Assembly (NCBI RefSeq): GCF_025151535.1
Contig: NZ_CP102288.1
Span: 1,886,501-1,950,500, forward strand
Reading direction: 5' to 3'
Source: Segatella copri DSM 18205
GTDB lineage: Bacteria; Bacteroidota; Bacteroidia; Bacteroidales; Bacteroidaceae
DNA length: 64,000 nt
Below, one piece after another: positions 25,771-34,125 of this stretch; positions within the stretch are counted from its first letter, which is position 1; each line of letters begins with the position of its first letter. The position numbers and the translations under genes were made by a program. The notes beneath the pieces were generated by a model. That model had not been told where the DNA came from and made no database searches. It saw only the letters and a program-made list of their open reading frames with translations.

Positions 25771-28542
25771 CTATTTTACTTTATTTACTTGAACCCAATA
25801 TTTATCCGTATTCAATGATGTCGAGACAAGACACTGCCCCACCAACAACTTAGGAATTATCATACGTTGCTCTTTGCTTATTCCCATACTCTCTGCTATA
25901 GCTTTACAATCATCTTCTGCTACCAAACGATGTGTAATTTTTGTATTAGTGTTCTTTATTGCATCAGGTATCAAACGAGTAGGAACCTGATCTACTAAAA
26001 ACATACCCTCGCCATAAGCCCTTATTTCAGAAAGCATATTGGAAAACATCAAGGCCGACTTATATTGTGGCATATCAGGATTGTCGCATTTCATCATCAC
26101 CCGATGTGCCTCCTCTATAACTGTTAAGTGCTGACAATCGTTGTTGTTAAAGTCCACAAGTCCTACTTCTGCTAAAGCTTGACGATATTCATAAAGTTGT
26201 TGCAAAATAACGGCCATGAAGAAAGCCTTATCTGTATCATCACCCACATATGAGAGATTGATAACAACTGGTCGTTCATATAACTCTTCACAAGAAGTCG
26301 ACTTTGTGCAATTGAGAGTCTCGCCTCGCCATCCACGTTTTAGAGAATTGATACGAGTGTTGAGACAAGCCTTCATATTGCTTGCAATACGCTCCTCATA
26401 ATGGCAGTGATCTATTACTTTATCCACACACACACTCATACTATTAAGTGTTGGTGATTTGGTCTTTCCAAATACAGGAACATCACTTAACCAGTCGGTA
26501 GTTTTTTGCTGATAGATAGTATAAATCAAGTCTTCCATCAATACTGGCAAAATATCGTACATAGGGAATGCTGCTGCAAACGTGGATTTCAAACGATCAA
26601 TATGGGAAAGCACATTAGGGTCCTGGGTTGCATCTAGCCATACCGGTTCAAACGGATTGACACGCAAAGGCTTAGGAACGAACACACCACGATATTTTTT
26701 GCATCCTGGCATATAGATGTCTATTGGAGTATCTTTGTGAACTTTATTATATTCTATTGCCCAATCCACATATTCGGTCTTGGCAGGCTCGATAATCAAG
26801 AAAGGAATCTTGTCTTTCAAACCATTTAAAATTGCCTGCACAGTATTTGTTTTTCCCGTTCCATTTATTCCAGCCAATAGGGTGTGTCTTGCAAGGACAG
26901 CCAAAGGCAATTTATATTCTATCTCTGTCATTGACCCACCATACAAGAGTTTACCAAAGGCTATACATTCCCTGTTAGTCTCTGTTTGATTCAGACTAAA
27001 CTCAGGCGAACTATCAACCACACTTATACCAGGAACAGTACGCAGAGGGAAATTTATAAGATAAGACAACTCCTTCGTGGTCAGGACGGTCTTTAATTCC
27101 TTGTAGTTCTTTCCCATAGGATGTTCAAAACGTTGTTCGTGTTGATTATCAATCATCAAAATAGGAGAGCACAACCGAGCAAGGCTGTTTTTGCGTATAT
27201 CGTCTACGGCAATGGTTATGTCATGTATACGGATTGGCTCGAATATGGATTCTTGTCCGCTTAGAATAGATCTCAACTGCATAGCACCGCCTTGTATATC
27301 TGACTTTTTATCGGCCATTAGATATACGCCAACTTTCCACAGACCAATGGCTTTGCCACTTTCAAATCTCTTGGAGTGGTAAAACAAATGTTCTGATACG
27401 GCTTCTATGTGCTTATTTACAATATTTCTGCTTATGCTATGAGATTTACTCTCGTTTACACCAATCGTCTCTGAATTACTTTCTCCATGGGTATTGGTGA
27501 TGGTGGTAGAGTCTGATACACCAGAAGTTTTAGTTGGCGTGATATTTGTGATAATATTTCCAATAGAAGACAATCCTATCATACTCAAAGCACCTGGCAA
27601 GATTGCTCCTGCTGCATTTGCCACACCATCGACAACGGCTCCTGCTGCAGGGAAAACACTTGCAGCAAGTCCAAGTCCTGTTGCACACAATGCGGTTTTT
27701 CCTAAACGGGAAAAATCTTTCTTCGAGACTGATTCAGAAATAGTATGGCTCACCCCTTCACTCACAGAAGAAGAAGTTCCATGAGTAAGTGATGATGATG
27801 TTCCCTGTGAAATTCCTTCTGTGATGTTAATTGACTTCAATGACTCTGCCTGCCCATTCATATCTCGGCACTGGTAAATCATAGCTTCGACATCACAAGT
27901 TTCCACAGGATCGGCTACTACAAAATAAGCATACCGCTTGCTTCGATTCATTCCAGCAATGAGATTATCCAAAGTTGCAGGATATACAGACTTGTACTGG
28001 CTTTCCATTGATGGAATTCCTGTCAATGCATAGATGTAATTGATATTTTCTGCGGCAATATCTTTTTTTATTCCCGCCAATCCGTCATCCGATTCATCCA
28101 CCAATTCTGTTTGTAAGCCAGGCCACGCTCCTTTGATAAATTCGTTTAGCCCCTTGACATAACTTCTTGCCTTGACAGATTCGGAAACAGAACGAAGTCC
28201 AACATACATTCTACTTTCTTTACCATCACCCTCCACCAAAAAAAGTAGTTGAATGGTGTTTGGCAAGAAGCATGAATAAAGTATCTTCTGAATAGCTGTA
28301 AAACAGTCCTCTGCAGAATCACGTAACGGCTTTCCTACCTGTTTGATACGTAGCCAATACGCCTCATCTTTGAGTGTACTATCTATAGCTTCCAAATGAA
28401 AAGGATTAGCAGACGAAGACAAACTTATTCCTTCAAGATACTTTCTCTCCATGCAGAACGAAAGAGTCTGCGATAAAGCCGTTGCAGCCAAAGCTTTGGC
28501 TGCAGGCTCTATGGGATTACTAAAATTACTCATAGTATTCAA
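25771..28542 (-). CDS. HerA/VirB4-type ATPase with membrane-like insert
   Basis: 923 residues. N-terminal domain 1-230 of no known fold; then a serine-rich repeat stretch (about 247-273, GTSSSLTHGTSSSVSEGVSH), a Gly/Ala-rich hydrophobic segment (about 283-335, with GLGLAASVFPAAGAVVDGVA), a second serine-rich stretch (about 340-373), and a C-terminal HerA/DUF87-like P-loop domain with Walker A GINGTGKT at 558-565, a LIIEPAKTEY motif, Walker B LTVIEEAHR near 810 and a late LVDQVPTRL/NTNTKITHRL pair. HerA-like enzymes are hexameric translocases for DNA or proteins. Flanked at two and three bases by the nuclease and Hsp70 genes, so it acts with them. Confidence 0.85.
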   Translation of the reverse strand: MNTMSNFSNPIEPAAKALAATALSQTLSFCMERKYLEGISLSSSANPFHLEAIDSTLKDEAYWLRIKQVGKPLRDSAEDCFTAIQKILYSCFLPNTIQLLFLVEGDGKESRMYVGLRSVSESVKARSYVKGLNEFIKGAWPGLQTELVDESDDGLAGIKKDIAAENINYIYALTGIPSMESQYKSVYPATLDNLIAGMNRSKRYAYFVVADPVETCDVEAMIYQCRDMNGQAESLKSINITEGISQGTSSSLTHGTSSSVSEGVSHTISESVSKKDFSRLGKTALCATGLGLAASVFPAAGAVVDGVANAAGAILPGALSMIGLSSIGNIITNITPTKTSGVSDSTTITNTHGESNSETIGVNESKSHSISRNIVNKHIEAVSEHLFYHSKRFESGKAIGLWKVGVYLMADKKSDIQGGAMQLRSILSGQESIFEPIRIHDITIAVDDIRKNSLARLCSPILMIDNQHEQRFEHPMGKNYKELKTVLTTKELSYLINFPLRTVPGISVVDSSPEFSLNQTETNRECIAFGKLLYGGSMTEIEYKLPLAVLARHTLLAGINGTGKTNTVQAILNGLKDKIPFLIIEPAKTEYVDWAIEYNKVHKDTPIDIYMPGCKKYRGVFVPKPLRVNPFEPVWLDATQDPNVLSHIDRLKSTFAAAFPMYDILPVLMEDLIYTIYQQKTTDWLSDVPVFGKTKSPTLNSMSVCVDKVIDHCHYEERIASNMKACLNTRINSLKRGWRGETLNCTKSTSCEELYERPVVINLSYVGDDTDKAFFMAVILQQLYEYRQALAEVGLVDFNNNDCQHLTVIEEAHRVMMKCDNPDMPQYKSALMFSNMLSEIRAYGEGMFLVDQVPTRLIPDAIKNTNTKITHRLVAEDDCKAIAESMGISKEQRMIIPKLLVGQCLVSTSLNTDKYWVQVNKVK

Positions 28543-28545
28543 AAA

Positions 28546-30471
28546 TTAGTCAATTAGGATTCTAGCATCTTCCAAACTCTTCTTGTATTCACCCAACAAT
28601 TGTGATGTCATACTCTGAATTTTCGATTTCAACTTGTTGTCTCTTAGAGATTTGTCCACAGCATCATGGATAACTTGAGTAATTTCATCACCTTTTTCTA
28701 CAATCGAATTGTATACGTTTACTCTTTCTTCATGACTAAGAGGCTTTTGCATCGCAGCAGCTTGTTTTTCCTCATCACTACGTTTATCCCCACCAAGCCA
28801 TTTACCAAGAGCAAATCCTACACTAGCACCAATGAGGCCGAAAATTAATCCGGCTCCTGCTAATCCATACTGAAGCCAGTTTGTTGATGACACATCTATA
28901 GTACTTGAGATTTCTTTTATAACACCATCCAAGTTTATCCCTTTAATATCTATATTTTGGAAGTTTATAGTCGGAAGGGTTATTTTTGTTCCCTTATTAG
29001 TATAATTTACTACTATAGTATTAATTTTCTTACGTATGTCTACCGTTGCTTTTTCAAAGGCTTCCTTGAAATATTTATCACTTTCATCCTTGATTTCATC
29101 AACTCCAGCCTCAACAACTTGTTTTATTGTATCTTTCAGATTTTCCAAAGAAAAGTCTTCTTCTACATAGCCGTCGTAGCTAACCTCACCAATAAACCAA
29201 TTTAGGCTAAAATTAATAGAATCAACTACATCCCCTTTCAATACATCTCCAAAACCTTCTGCAAAGTATTTATACACGATATTTTGCTTGATAACATTGT
29301 CTATTTCCTCAGCAAGACCAGTGTCCATTCCTTCGGTACGCAAGTCAATACGTGCAACCTCTGCAACTCCTTGTGAAATAGTCAATGATGGGTCTTGATC
29401 TCTATAGATGCTATCCTCAGACACTTTCCACACTTTGGCTATAAGTGGCTTGATGATATCCATACGAGAAGCACCTCCTGTGAGGAACACACCATAAATA
29501 GGAGCACCATTAATATAATTATTTTTGAAATCAATCATGGCATCCTCTACCTCCTTGATATATCCTGCACTCTCTAATATATTGTTCAACTCTCCTGGAA
29601 CAAAAGCCAATTTGAAGCGCTCATCTTCAAAATCATCATCATCATCAATAAGCTCTTCGAAATTGACAAATTTCTTCACCTTTGCAGTAGGATCGAAATA
29701 AACCTGTTCCTTTACAGTTCTCGCCTCAAATTGCAAGCGATCTTTGAGTTTTGGGTATTTTTTCTCAAAAGCTCTTACCACCTCGGAAGTTTCCTCCAGA
29801 TTGTGCAAAATGATTTTCTCTATAGCAGAAGCACCACAGTTGTAACCGTTATCAATCAGCTCGGAACCTTGAGACTGGTTAAGATATGTAAAATCAAGCG
29901 TACTTGAGCCCATATCAAAAACGATAGCACCCTTGCTGATATTGCGTCCTAAACCAGATGTTACATCAGCCTGTGCTCTTACAAAAGCCGCTCTTGACTC
30001 TTTTGTTACACCAGCAATTGGCAATCCGGCTTTAGATGCCATTTGTAAATATAGTTCTTGCTCCTTCGTATCCCAACCTGAAGGTGTGGCGATATACACC
30101 TTATGATTGCCATCATGCAATGTTGCAGAGTTATTCTCAATGATGGTACGATAGACCTCTTTCATGAATCGTATCATCAATTTTTCCTTTTCTCCATTAA
30201 TATCTTTTGGAGCTTGTTTAAAGCATACATTAACAGATGCTTTTTTCAGAATATCAGAACGGAATGCACGGTCCCCAATGTAAGCATCGCCATTTTCAAG
30301 AATGGTAATGGCCGAAGGAAGAACTTTCTTGTTACCTCCCATATCAAGGTCTTTTGCCGGTGTAAGTTGCTCTATAGGCTTATCCCATTCTGTAGGACAC
30401 AATGCTGCGGATGTCTCACCATGTCCTAGGTCTATTCCTATTATATATTCTATATTTTTATTATGTTCCAT
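28546..30471 (-). CDS. Membrane-anchored Hsp70-like protein
   Basis: 641 residues. The Hsp70 nucleotide-binding domain has phosphate-1 motif IGIDLGHGETSAAL, phosphate-2 AIVFDMGSSTLDFTYL, and adenosine motif GVFLTGGASRMD. The usual substrate-binding beta domain is replaced by a helical and beta region without DnaK similarity; near residues 535-563 there is a glycine-zipper hydrophobic helix (YGLAGAGLIFGLIGASVGFALGKWLGG), then a charged helical tail. Thus it is a divergent membrane-associated Hsp70. A GrpE-like partner is encoded 60 bases upstream and the HerA ATPase three bases downstream. Confidence 0.85.
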   Translation of the reverse strand: MEHNKNIEYIIGIDLGHGETSAALCPTEWDKPIEQLTPAKDLDMGGNKKVLPSAITILENGDAYIGDRAFRSDILKKASVNVCFKQAPKDINGEKEKLMIRFMKEVYRTIIENNSATLHDGNHKVYIATPSGWDTKEQELYLQMASKAGLPIAGVTKESRAAFVRAQADVTSGLGRNISKGAIVFDMGSSTLDFTYLNQSQGSELIDNGYNCGASAIEKIILHNLEETSEVVRAFEKKYPKLKDRLQFEARTVKEQVYFDPTAKVKKFVNFEELIDDDDDFEDERFKLAFVPGELNNILESAGYIKEVEDAMIDFKNNYINGAPIYGVFLTGGASRMDIIKPLIAKVWKVSEDSIYRDQDPSLTISQGVAEVARIDLRTEGMDTGLAEEIDNVIKQNIVYKYFAEGFGDVLKGDVVDSINFSLNWFIGEVSYDGYVEEDFSLENLKDTIKQVVEAGVDEIKDESDKYFKEAFEKATVDIRKKINTIVVNYTNKGTKITLPTINFQNIDIKGINLDGVIKEISSTIDVSSTNWLQYGLAGAGLIFGLIGASVGFALGKWLGGDKRSDEEKQAAAMQKPLSHEERVNVYNSIVEKGDEITQVIHDAVDKSLRDNKLKSKIQSMTSQLLGEYKKSLEDARILID

Positions 30472-30530
30472 AGCTCATTTTTATCTTTCTAAAATTATCT
30501 TCTATTAGCAATTATGTTTTTAATCCTTCA

Positions 30531-31466
30531 TCAAGTTTCTGGGACAAAAACTTTTCCTTTCAAAACAGCATTTTCTCCTTTAACAACAGCAGGAACTACC
30601 ATTTGGGGGTGTTGTACATTAGGGGATATGTTTTCTTCAAACAAATTCATATTATCACCATTGTATTCTATAATTTCAAGGTCATAATTATCCAACAGTT
30701 CTGTCAAATCTTCTATGCGTTGTTGAAGTTTTATAACATATTTTTCCTCCGTAGCTTCATGAGTGCGTTTATAGCCAATAAGAGACTGAATTCCCTCCAA
30801 TAATGACTTAAAGTTTGTCTCCAACGTCGCTTTCGGTTGCTGTTCATATTTTGAAACCACACGGTTAACCTGTGCTCTAAACGTTTCTATCAGATTGTCT
30901 ATGCTATCACATACCCCAGCAACTATTCGTATAAATTTTTCCACATCAAGATTTTGACTTGGCTGAGATGCAGACTGCTGAACTGCCTGTATTTTCGATT
31001 TGGAAGTATACTTCTCTTTACTTGCAACATAGTAAAGAGCGATAGCTGTTCCAGCTATGGAACCAAATACAGCCCCCCAAGTTCCAATAACAACTCCGCC
31101 GATGACACCGCCTGCAGCACTTGCACCGATAGAATAAGGTATTGCCTCCTTGCTTATCCCTTCAGATTGTATAGCATTTTTCTTGTCTTTTATTTTAGGC
31201 TGCATTGACTGCTCTTTAGCTTTGGAAAGTTCTACAAGAATTGCTTGCTGCGCATTCAACAACGACATAGCTGACTGAAGAATATAGTCTTCAGATTGAG
31301 TCAGTTGCATTCTGAATTCCCCATTCTCATCAAATAAGTTGTTAAGATATTCGCTAACTATACGCTCAATCTTTGGAGCATCTTTAGGTAACTCAAGATT
31401 CCTCAGACAATCACGCAGGTTGTCTTGTTTACTCTCAAAAAGATTTTTCAATGATTCTTTTGCCAT
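30531..31466 (-). CDS. Membrane-anchored GrpE-like protein
   Basis: 311 residues. Helical N-terminal part (1-100), then a glycine-zipper hydrophobic segment (about 108-147, SIGASAAGGVIGGVVIGTWG), then a long helix and a C-terminal beta-wing: the arrangement FKSLLEGIQSLIGY, ELLDNYDLEIIEYNGDNMNLFEENISPNV and VVKGENAVLKGKVFVPE mirrors the C-terminal half of GrpE, where the corresponding residues contact the Hsp70 nucleotide-binding domain. It would be the nucleotide-exchange factor of the adjacent Hsp70-like protein. The similarity is by motif order, not strong identity. Confidence 0.65.
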   Translation of the reverse strand: MAKESLKNLFESKQDNLRDCLRNLELPKDAPKIERIVSEYLNNLFDENGEFRMQLTQSEDYILQSAMSLLNAQQAILVELSKAKEQSMQPKIKDKKNAIQSEGISKEAIPYSIGASAAGGVIGGVVIGTWGAVFGSIAGTAIALYYVASKEKYTSKSKIQAVQQSASQPSQNLDVEKFIRIVAGVCDSIDNLIETFRAQVNRVVSKYEQQPKATLETNFKSLLEGIQSLIGYKRTHEATEEKYVIKLQQRIEDLTELLDNYDLEIIEYNGDNMNLFEENISPNVQHPQMVVPAVVKGENAVLKGKVFVPET

Positions 31467-31495
31467 TTTTCAAGTGTATTTAAATTTGATTTAAC

Positions 31496-31663
31496 TCATT
31501 TCTTTAAAATCTTGGTTAAAAACTTAAGCCCTGATGCCACATCATTCATTACATGTGTATAACAAATATTTGTAGTACCACAACTTGGACACACAGAAAC
31601 TTACGACATCGTACTATAAATACGATGGCATTTTTTACATGTTGTCATTTTAGGCGTTCTCAT
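31496..31663 (-). pseudogene. Small zinc-ribbon gene interrupted by a stop codon
   Basis: ATG at 31663 reads MRTPKMTTCKKCHRIYSTMS, then TAA, then in the same frame VSVCPSCGTTNICYTHVMND, VASGLKFLTKILKK and TGA at 31496. The two CxxC pairs (CKKC, CPSC) make a zinc ribbon only if the stop codon is a nonsense mutation of a sense codon such as AAA. It lies between the 73-residue gene and the GrpE-like gene, in the same direction, 12 and 29 bases from them. Confidence 0.6.
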
Positions 31664-31675
31664 CTATTTATATTT

Positions 31676-31897
31676 TTAGTCCAACTTTTTAAATTCAAAA
31701 TCATTCGGATTGCAGCATGCTTTCTTATAATCGAAAGCATAGATGCGCATGTAGGCTTCTTGCACCTCCTTGGCTCCATTGTAAAAAGGGGTGGCGGTGT
31801 GCTGCATGGTTGTTACTGTCACTACCATATCGGGAGTGAGAACTGTACCGTTAGAGCGTTTAAGGCGCTTAGGCTTTACTTGAAATACCTTGCTCAT
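31676..31897 (-). CDS. Small basic conserved protein
   Basis: 73 residues: MSKVFQVKPKRLKRSNGTVL, a TPDMVVTVTTMQHTATPFYN centre, and YAFDYKKACCNPNDFEFKKLD at the end. A compact beta-type small protein with a basic N-terminus; I have an impression of related Bacteroidota proteins but know no function. It is first in the leftward series that leads through the zinc-ribbon remnant to the GrpE/Hsp70/HerA genes. An ATG two codons earlier is possible. Confidence 0.6.
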   Translation of the reverse strand: MSKVFQVKPKRLKRSNGTVLTPDMVVTVTTMQHTATPFYNGAKEVQEAYMRIYAFDYKKACCNPNDFEFKKLD

Positions 31898-31975
31898 AAG
31901 CATTCTGTTTTTAAGTTCATTATATATAACTGCTCCTGCTTTTCTGCCGAAACAGCTAGTTGTTTACTTTCAAGG

Positions 31976-32048
31976 GGCAAAGATTATGCAAACGAGCGCA
32001 ATGAAAGCTTTCTTTCAAATTGCCGAGTGCAGCTAATCTTCTGCAAAG
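31976..32048. repeat. Interspersed palindromic repeat, copy 1
   Basis: Starts GGCAAAGATTATGCAAACGA and ends AGCTAATCTTCTGCAAAG, with central GCAATGAAAGCTTTC/TTTCAAATTGC hairpin. The ends are imperfect inverted repeats. Confidence 0.75.
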
Positions 32049-32122
32049 ATTATGCAAACCGAAAGCAGAATCATCAAGCTTGCTTGAATGTTATGCTGAG
32101 GTGCAGCTAATCTTCTGCAAAG
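32041..32122. repeat. Interspersed palindromic repeat, copy 2
   Basis: Directly abuts copy 1, sharing CTGCAAAG, same end sequences but a different central hairpin (AAGCAGAATCATCAAGCTTG). Confidence 0.75.
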
Positions 32123-32129
32123 TTAAGAA

Positions 32130-32640
32130 AAATCTGCGAACTAAACAAGTCCATAATGGTTCATAAGTGAAAAAAGATGGTGCGAACCCTACTTTCCCTC
32201 GTTCTTTCTACGTTTCAATTTACCAGATTTCAACCTACAGAACTGAATAGTTTGCTCGTGTCCACAAGATTATCTTGTTTCTCTGCATCATAGCGACTTC
32301 AAGCAAGGACTTTCACCTGCCCTGTCACTAATACAATGGCAAATTTAGTAAAAATCTGATGAACCACCAAACTTTTAACAAGAAATCTTATGGATTCCTC
32401 TTATATTTTATTTTCAGGGACTCCTAACCCCTCTTCTTTCTGCATTCATACCTTATTATATAGAGTTATTGTCAATTCTGCTGCAAAACTACAATCCGGT
32501 GGCGATAAAAAAACTGACATAGGGAGAAGAAAAATGAAGAGGGAAGATTAAATTGCAGATGAAATACAATATGCATACTGCCCGGAAAGGTTACCGTTGC
32601 ATTCCAATTCAATTGCGCACACAGTGTATTCGCATTTTGA
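32130..32640. other. Non-coding stretch with intron-like or decayed sequence
   Basis: No open frame. The minus strand contains GGGCAGGTGAAAGTCCTTGC and a short palindrome ACAAGATAATCTTGT near 32260-32275, features of a structured RNA or intron fragment, but I cannot assign it. The remainder is unremarkable. Confidence 0.3.
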
Positions 32641-32648
32641 GCCACCAA

Positions 32649-32692
32649 AAATCCTTAATGACCGAAAATGACCGTGACCTTAATGACCGGAA
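32649..32692. repeat. TGACCG repeat cluster, right-facing copy
   Basis: TCCTTAATGACCGAAAATGA followed by CCGTGACCTTAATGACCGG. Nearly the same 40 bases occur inverted at 45310-45350 and in part at 34080-34118. Confidence 0.75.
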
Positions 32693-32711
32693 TTCTCGGT
32701 AGAACGAAAAA

Positions 32712-32748
32712 GACCGCTCTCCTCGTATTGAGGTGAGCGGTCGATTTA
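32712..32748 (-). terminator. Terminator of HU/smalltalk unit
   Basis: GACCGCTC pairs with GAGCGGTC (32712-32742) with an inner CCT/AGG; read leftward it is followed by TCTTTTTCG. It lies about 50 bases after the smalltalk stop. Confidence 0.7.
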
Positions 32749-32794
32749 TTTATGGATGAGTCTGCTTATTATAATAAGGTAGACTCCATGTTCT

Positions 32795-32890
32795 TTATCC
32801 CATGCAGCTCGTTACTCCGAGCGTAGTAGCGATAGCGGTCAGTATGCTGATGGCTATCTGCAGAATTGTTTTCCAAGTGTTCGCTTTCAT
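32795..32890 (-). CDS. Smalltalk protein (31 residues)
   Basis: ATG at 32890 reads MKANTWKTILQIAISILTAI then ATTLGVTSCMG and TAA at 32795. This very short Bacteroidota family has one hydrophobic helix with a conserved ILTAIATTLGVTSC core and a C-terminal cysteine; it is typically encoded just downstream of an HU-like gene, as here. A membrane or lipoprotein-like location is likely; function unknown. Confidence 0.85.
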   Translation of the reverse strand: MKANTWKTILQIAISILTAIATTLGVTSCMG

Positions 32891-32988
32891 TTTCTTTGAA
32901 TGTTGAATGTTGAGTGTTGAATGTTGAATTTTTTGTGGGGCGGATAGGCTTGGCTAGGGGCTAGCACCCTAGCCAGTCTATCCTTGGG

Positions 32989-33663
32989 CTATTCAAGGCC
33001 GTCGCCAGTATCGTCCTTGCCGGTAGTACCGCCGCTTGATTCAGAGCCTTGGCCGTCGCTGCCGGTCTGACCGGTGTTTGAACCGCCTGGGGTAGAACCG
33101 CCAGGCGTATTATCCGGAGTAGTTGGGGCGTTGAGGTCAACGTTGGTCTTACCCTCCTTAATCGCCTTGATAACGGCTGCCTGAGCGCTGCGGCTGGCTA
33201 CGAGGTTGAACTCGGCGTCATCGCGAAGGTTCTTAAACTCCTGACCAGGCTCCCACTGAACCTTCACACCGGTGATGTTCTGAGCGGTGAACTTGTCTGC
33301 ATCCTCGGCCCCCTTCGAGGTGAGAAGGAGAGAGAAATCACCGAGATCGCCCAGACGGATTTTCTTGCCCTCAAGCAACATCTCACGCATGCAGTCTACG
33401 GCGATGTAGAGGATGGCGCTGATGTCAGCTCTCGAATAAACACTGCCATGAGAGGTAATGTGCTTGGCAAACTTCTCGATGGTCATGATGTCGGTGTACT
33501 GCGAGATGGCGAAAGCATTCTGCTTCTCGGTCTTCACAAGTTCCAGGTCCTTTGGGTCAGGGGTCTTGCCCTCCTTCTTAGCCTGGTTGATGCGTGACTT
33601 CGCCTGGTTGATTTCCAGAAGATTTGCGTTCACGCTACGCATTACGATGCTGTAATTAATCAT
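32989..33663 (-). CDS. HU-like DNA-binding protein with Gly/Ser/acidic tail
   Basis: 224 residues. Residues about 45-140 match the HU-family fold: TIEKFAKHITSHGSVYSRADISAILYIAVDCMREMLLEGKKIRLGDLGDFSLLL is the helical and beta-arm base typical of the Bacteroidota HU-like group. The C-terminal 50 residues are a low-complexity Gly/Ser/Thr/Asp tail (GGSTPGGSNTGQTGSDGQGS). Such proteins accompany the VirE-N/DUF3987, amidase and smalltalk genes in this phylum. Codon use is GC-rich relative to the restriction island on its left. Its TACCTTTG promoter lies far upstream (33833-33840), leaving a 170-base leader with TGACCG motifs. Confidence 0.85.
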   Translation of the reverse strand: MINYSIVMRSVNANLLEINQAKSRINQAKKEGKTPDPKDLELVKTEKQNAFAISQYTDIMTIEKFAKHITSHGSVYSRADISAILYIAVDCMREMLLEGKKIRLGDLGDFSLLLTSKGAEDADKFTAQNITGVKVQWEPGQEFKNLRDDAEFNLVASRSAQAAVIKAIKEGKTNVDLNAPTTPDNTPGGSTPGGSNTGQTGSDGQGSESSGGTTGKDDTGDGLE

Positions 33664-33832
33664 ACTATGTTATGCTTTAAAGAGTTTATTAAATCACAAT
33701 TTCCCAGATGCTTTTTCTTGTCCTTTTCAGAGTCTTCATTGATGACCGGCGCCTGTCATCTTTTGCTCCCTGTCTCGGTCTTCATAGATGACCGCCTTTA
33801 GGTACAAAATAGCTTTCTTTCGATTGCTGGTG

Positions 33833-33840
33833 CAAAGGTA
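33833..33840 (-). promoter_or_regulatory. HU-like gene promoter -7 box
   Basis: Minus-strand TACCTTTG, about 170 bases upstream of the HU-like gene start. Confidence 0.5.
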
Positions 33841-33954
33841 CGAAAAAGCGCTGTAGGAAGCAATACTTTTCCGGCAACTTGAATTCAGTTTTCCGGAATC
33901 TTGTGAAATGGAGCCTTTCGAGAGTAGGTGAAGAGATTCATGGCAACGGGCTGC

Positions 33955-34125
33955 ATCCGGTCATTAGTGACCGGTCATTATCGGTCATTAAGAAAAATCA
34001 CTTCCGGTCATTTAGCCCCTATAATATATATTAAATATTTTAATATTATATTATAGCTCTTTTTTCGCCCCCCGAAAACCTTAATGACCGAAAATGACCG
34101 GGCATTAATGACCGGATTCTGAGGC
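33955..34125. other. TGACCG iterons around AT-rich palindrome
   Basis: At 33957-34012 the motif CGGTCATTA and its inverse occur about five times; at 34080-34118 three more in the opposite sense. Between them lies CTATAATATATATTAAATAT...TTATAG (34018-34057), an almost perfect 38-bp AT-only palindrome. The layout resembles a replication or transfer origin, or a multi-site operator. No Rep gene of plasmid type is adjacent. Confidence 0.5.

Noticed and set aside
31553..32110. 185-codon plus-strand frame across the repeats
   Set aside because: It runs through two interspersed palindromes and opposite the small basic gene; no protein-like character.
32260..32340. Cobalamin-type riboswitch suggested by GGTGAAAGTCC on the minus strand
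   Set aside because: The remaining conserved boxes are absent and no cobalamin-related gene lies downstream.
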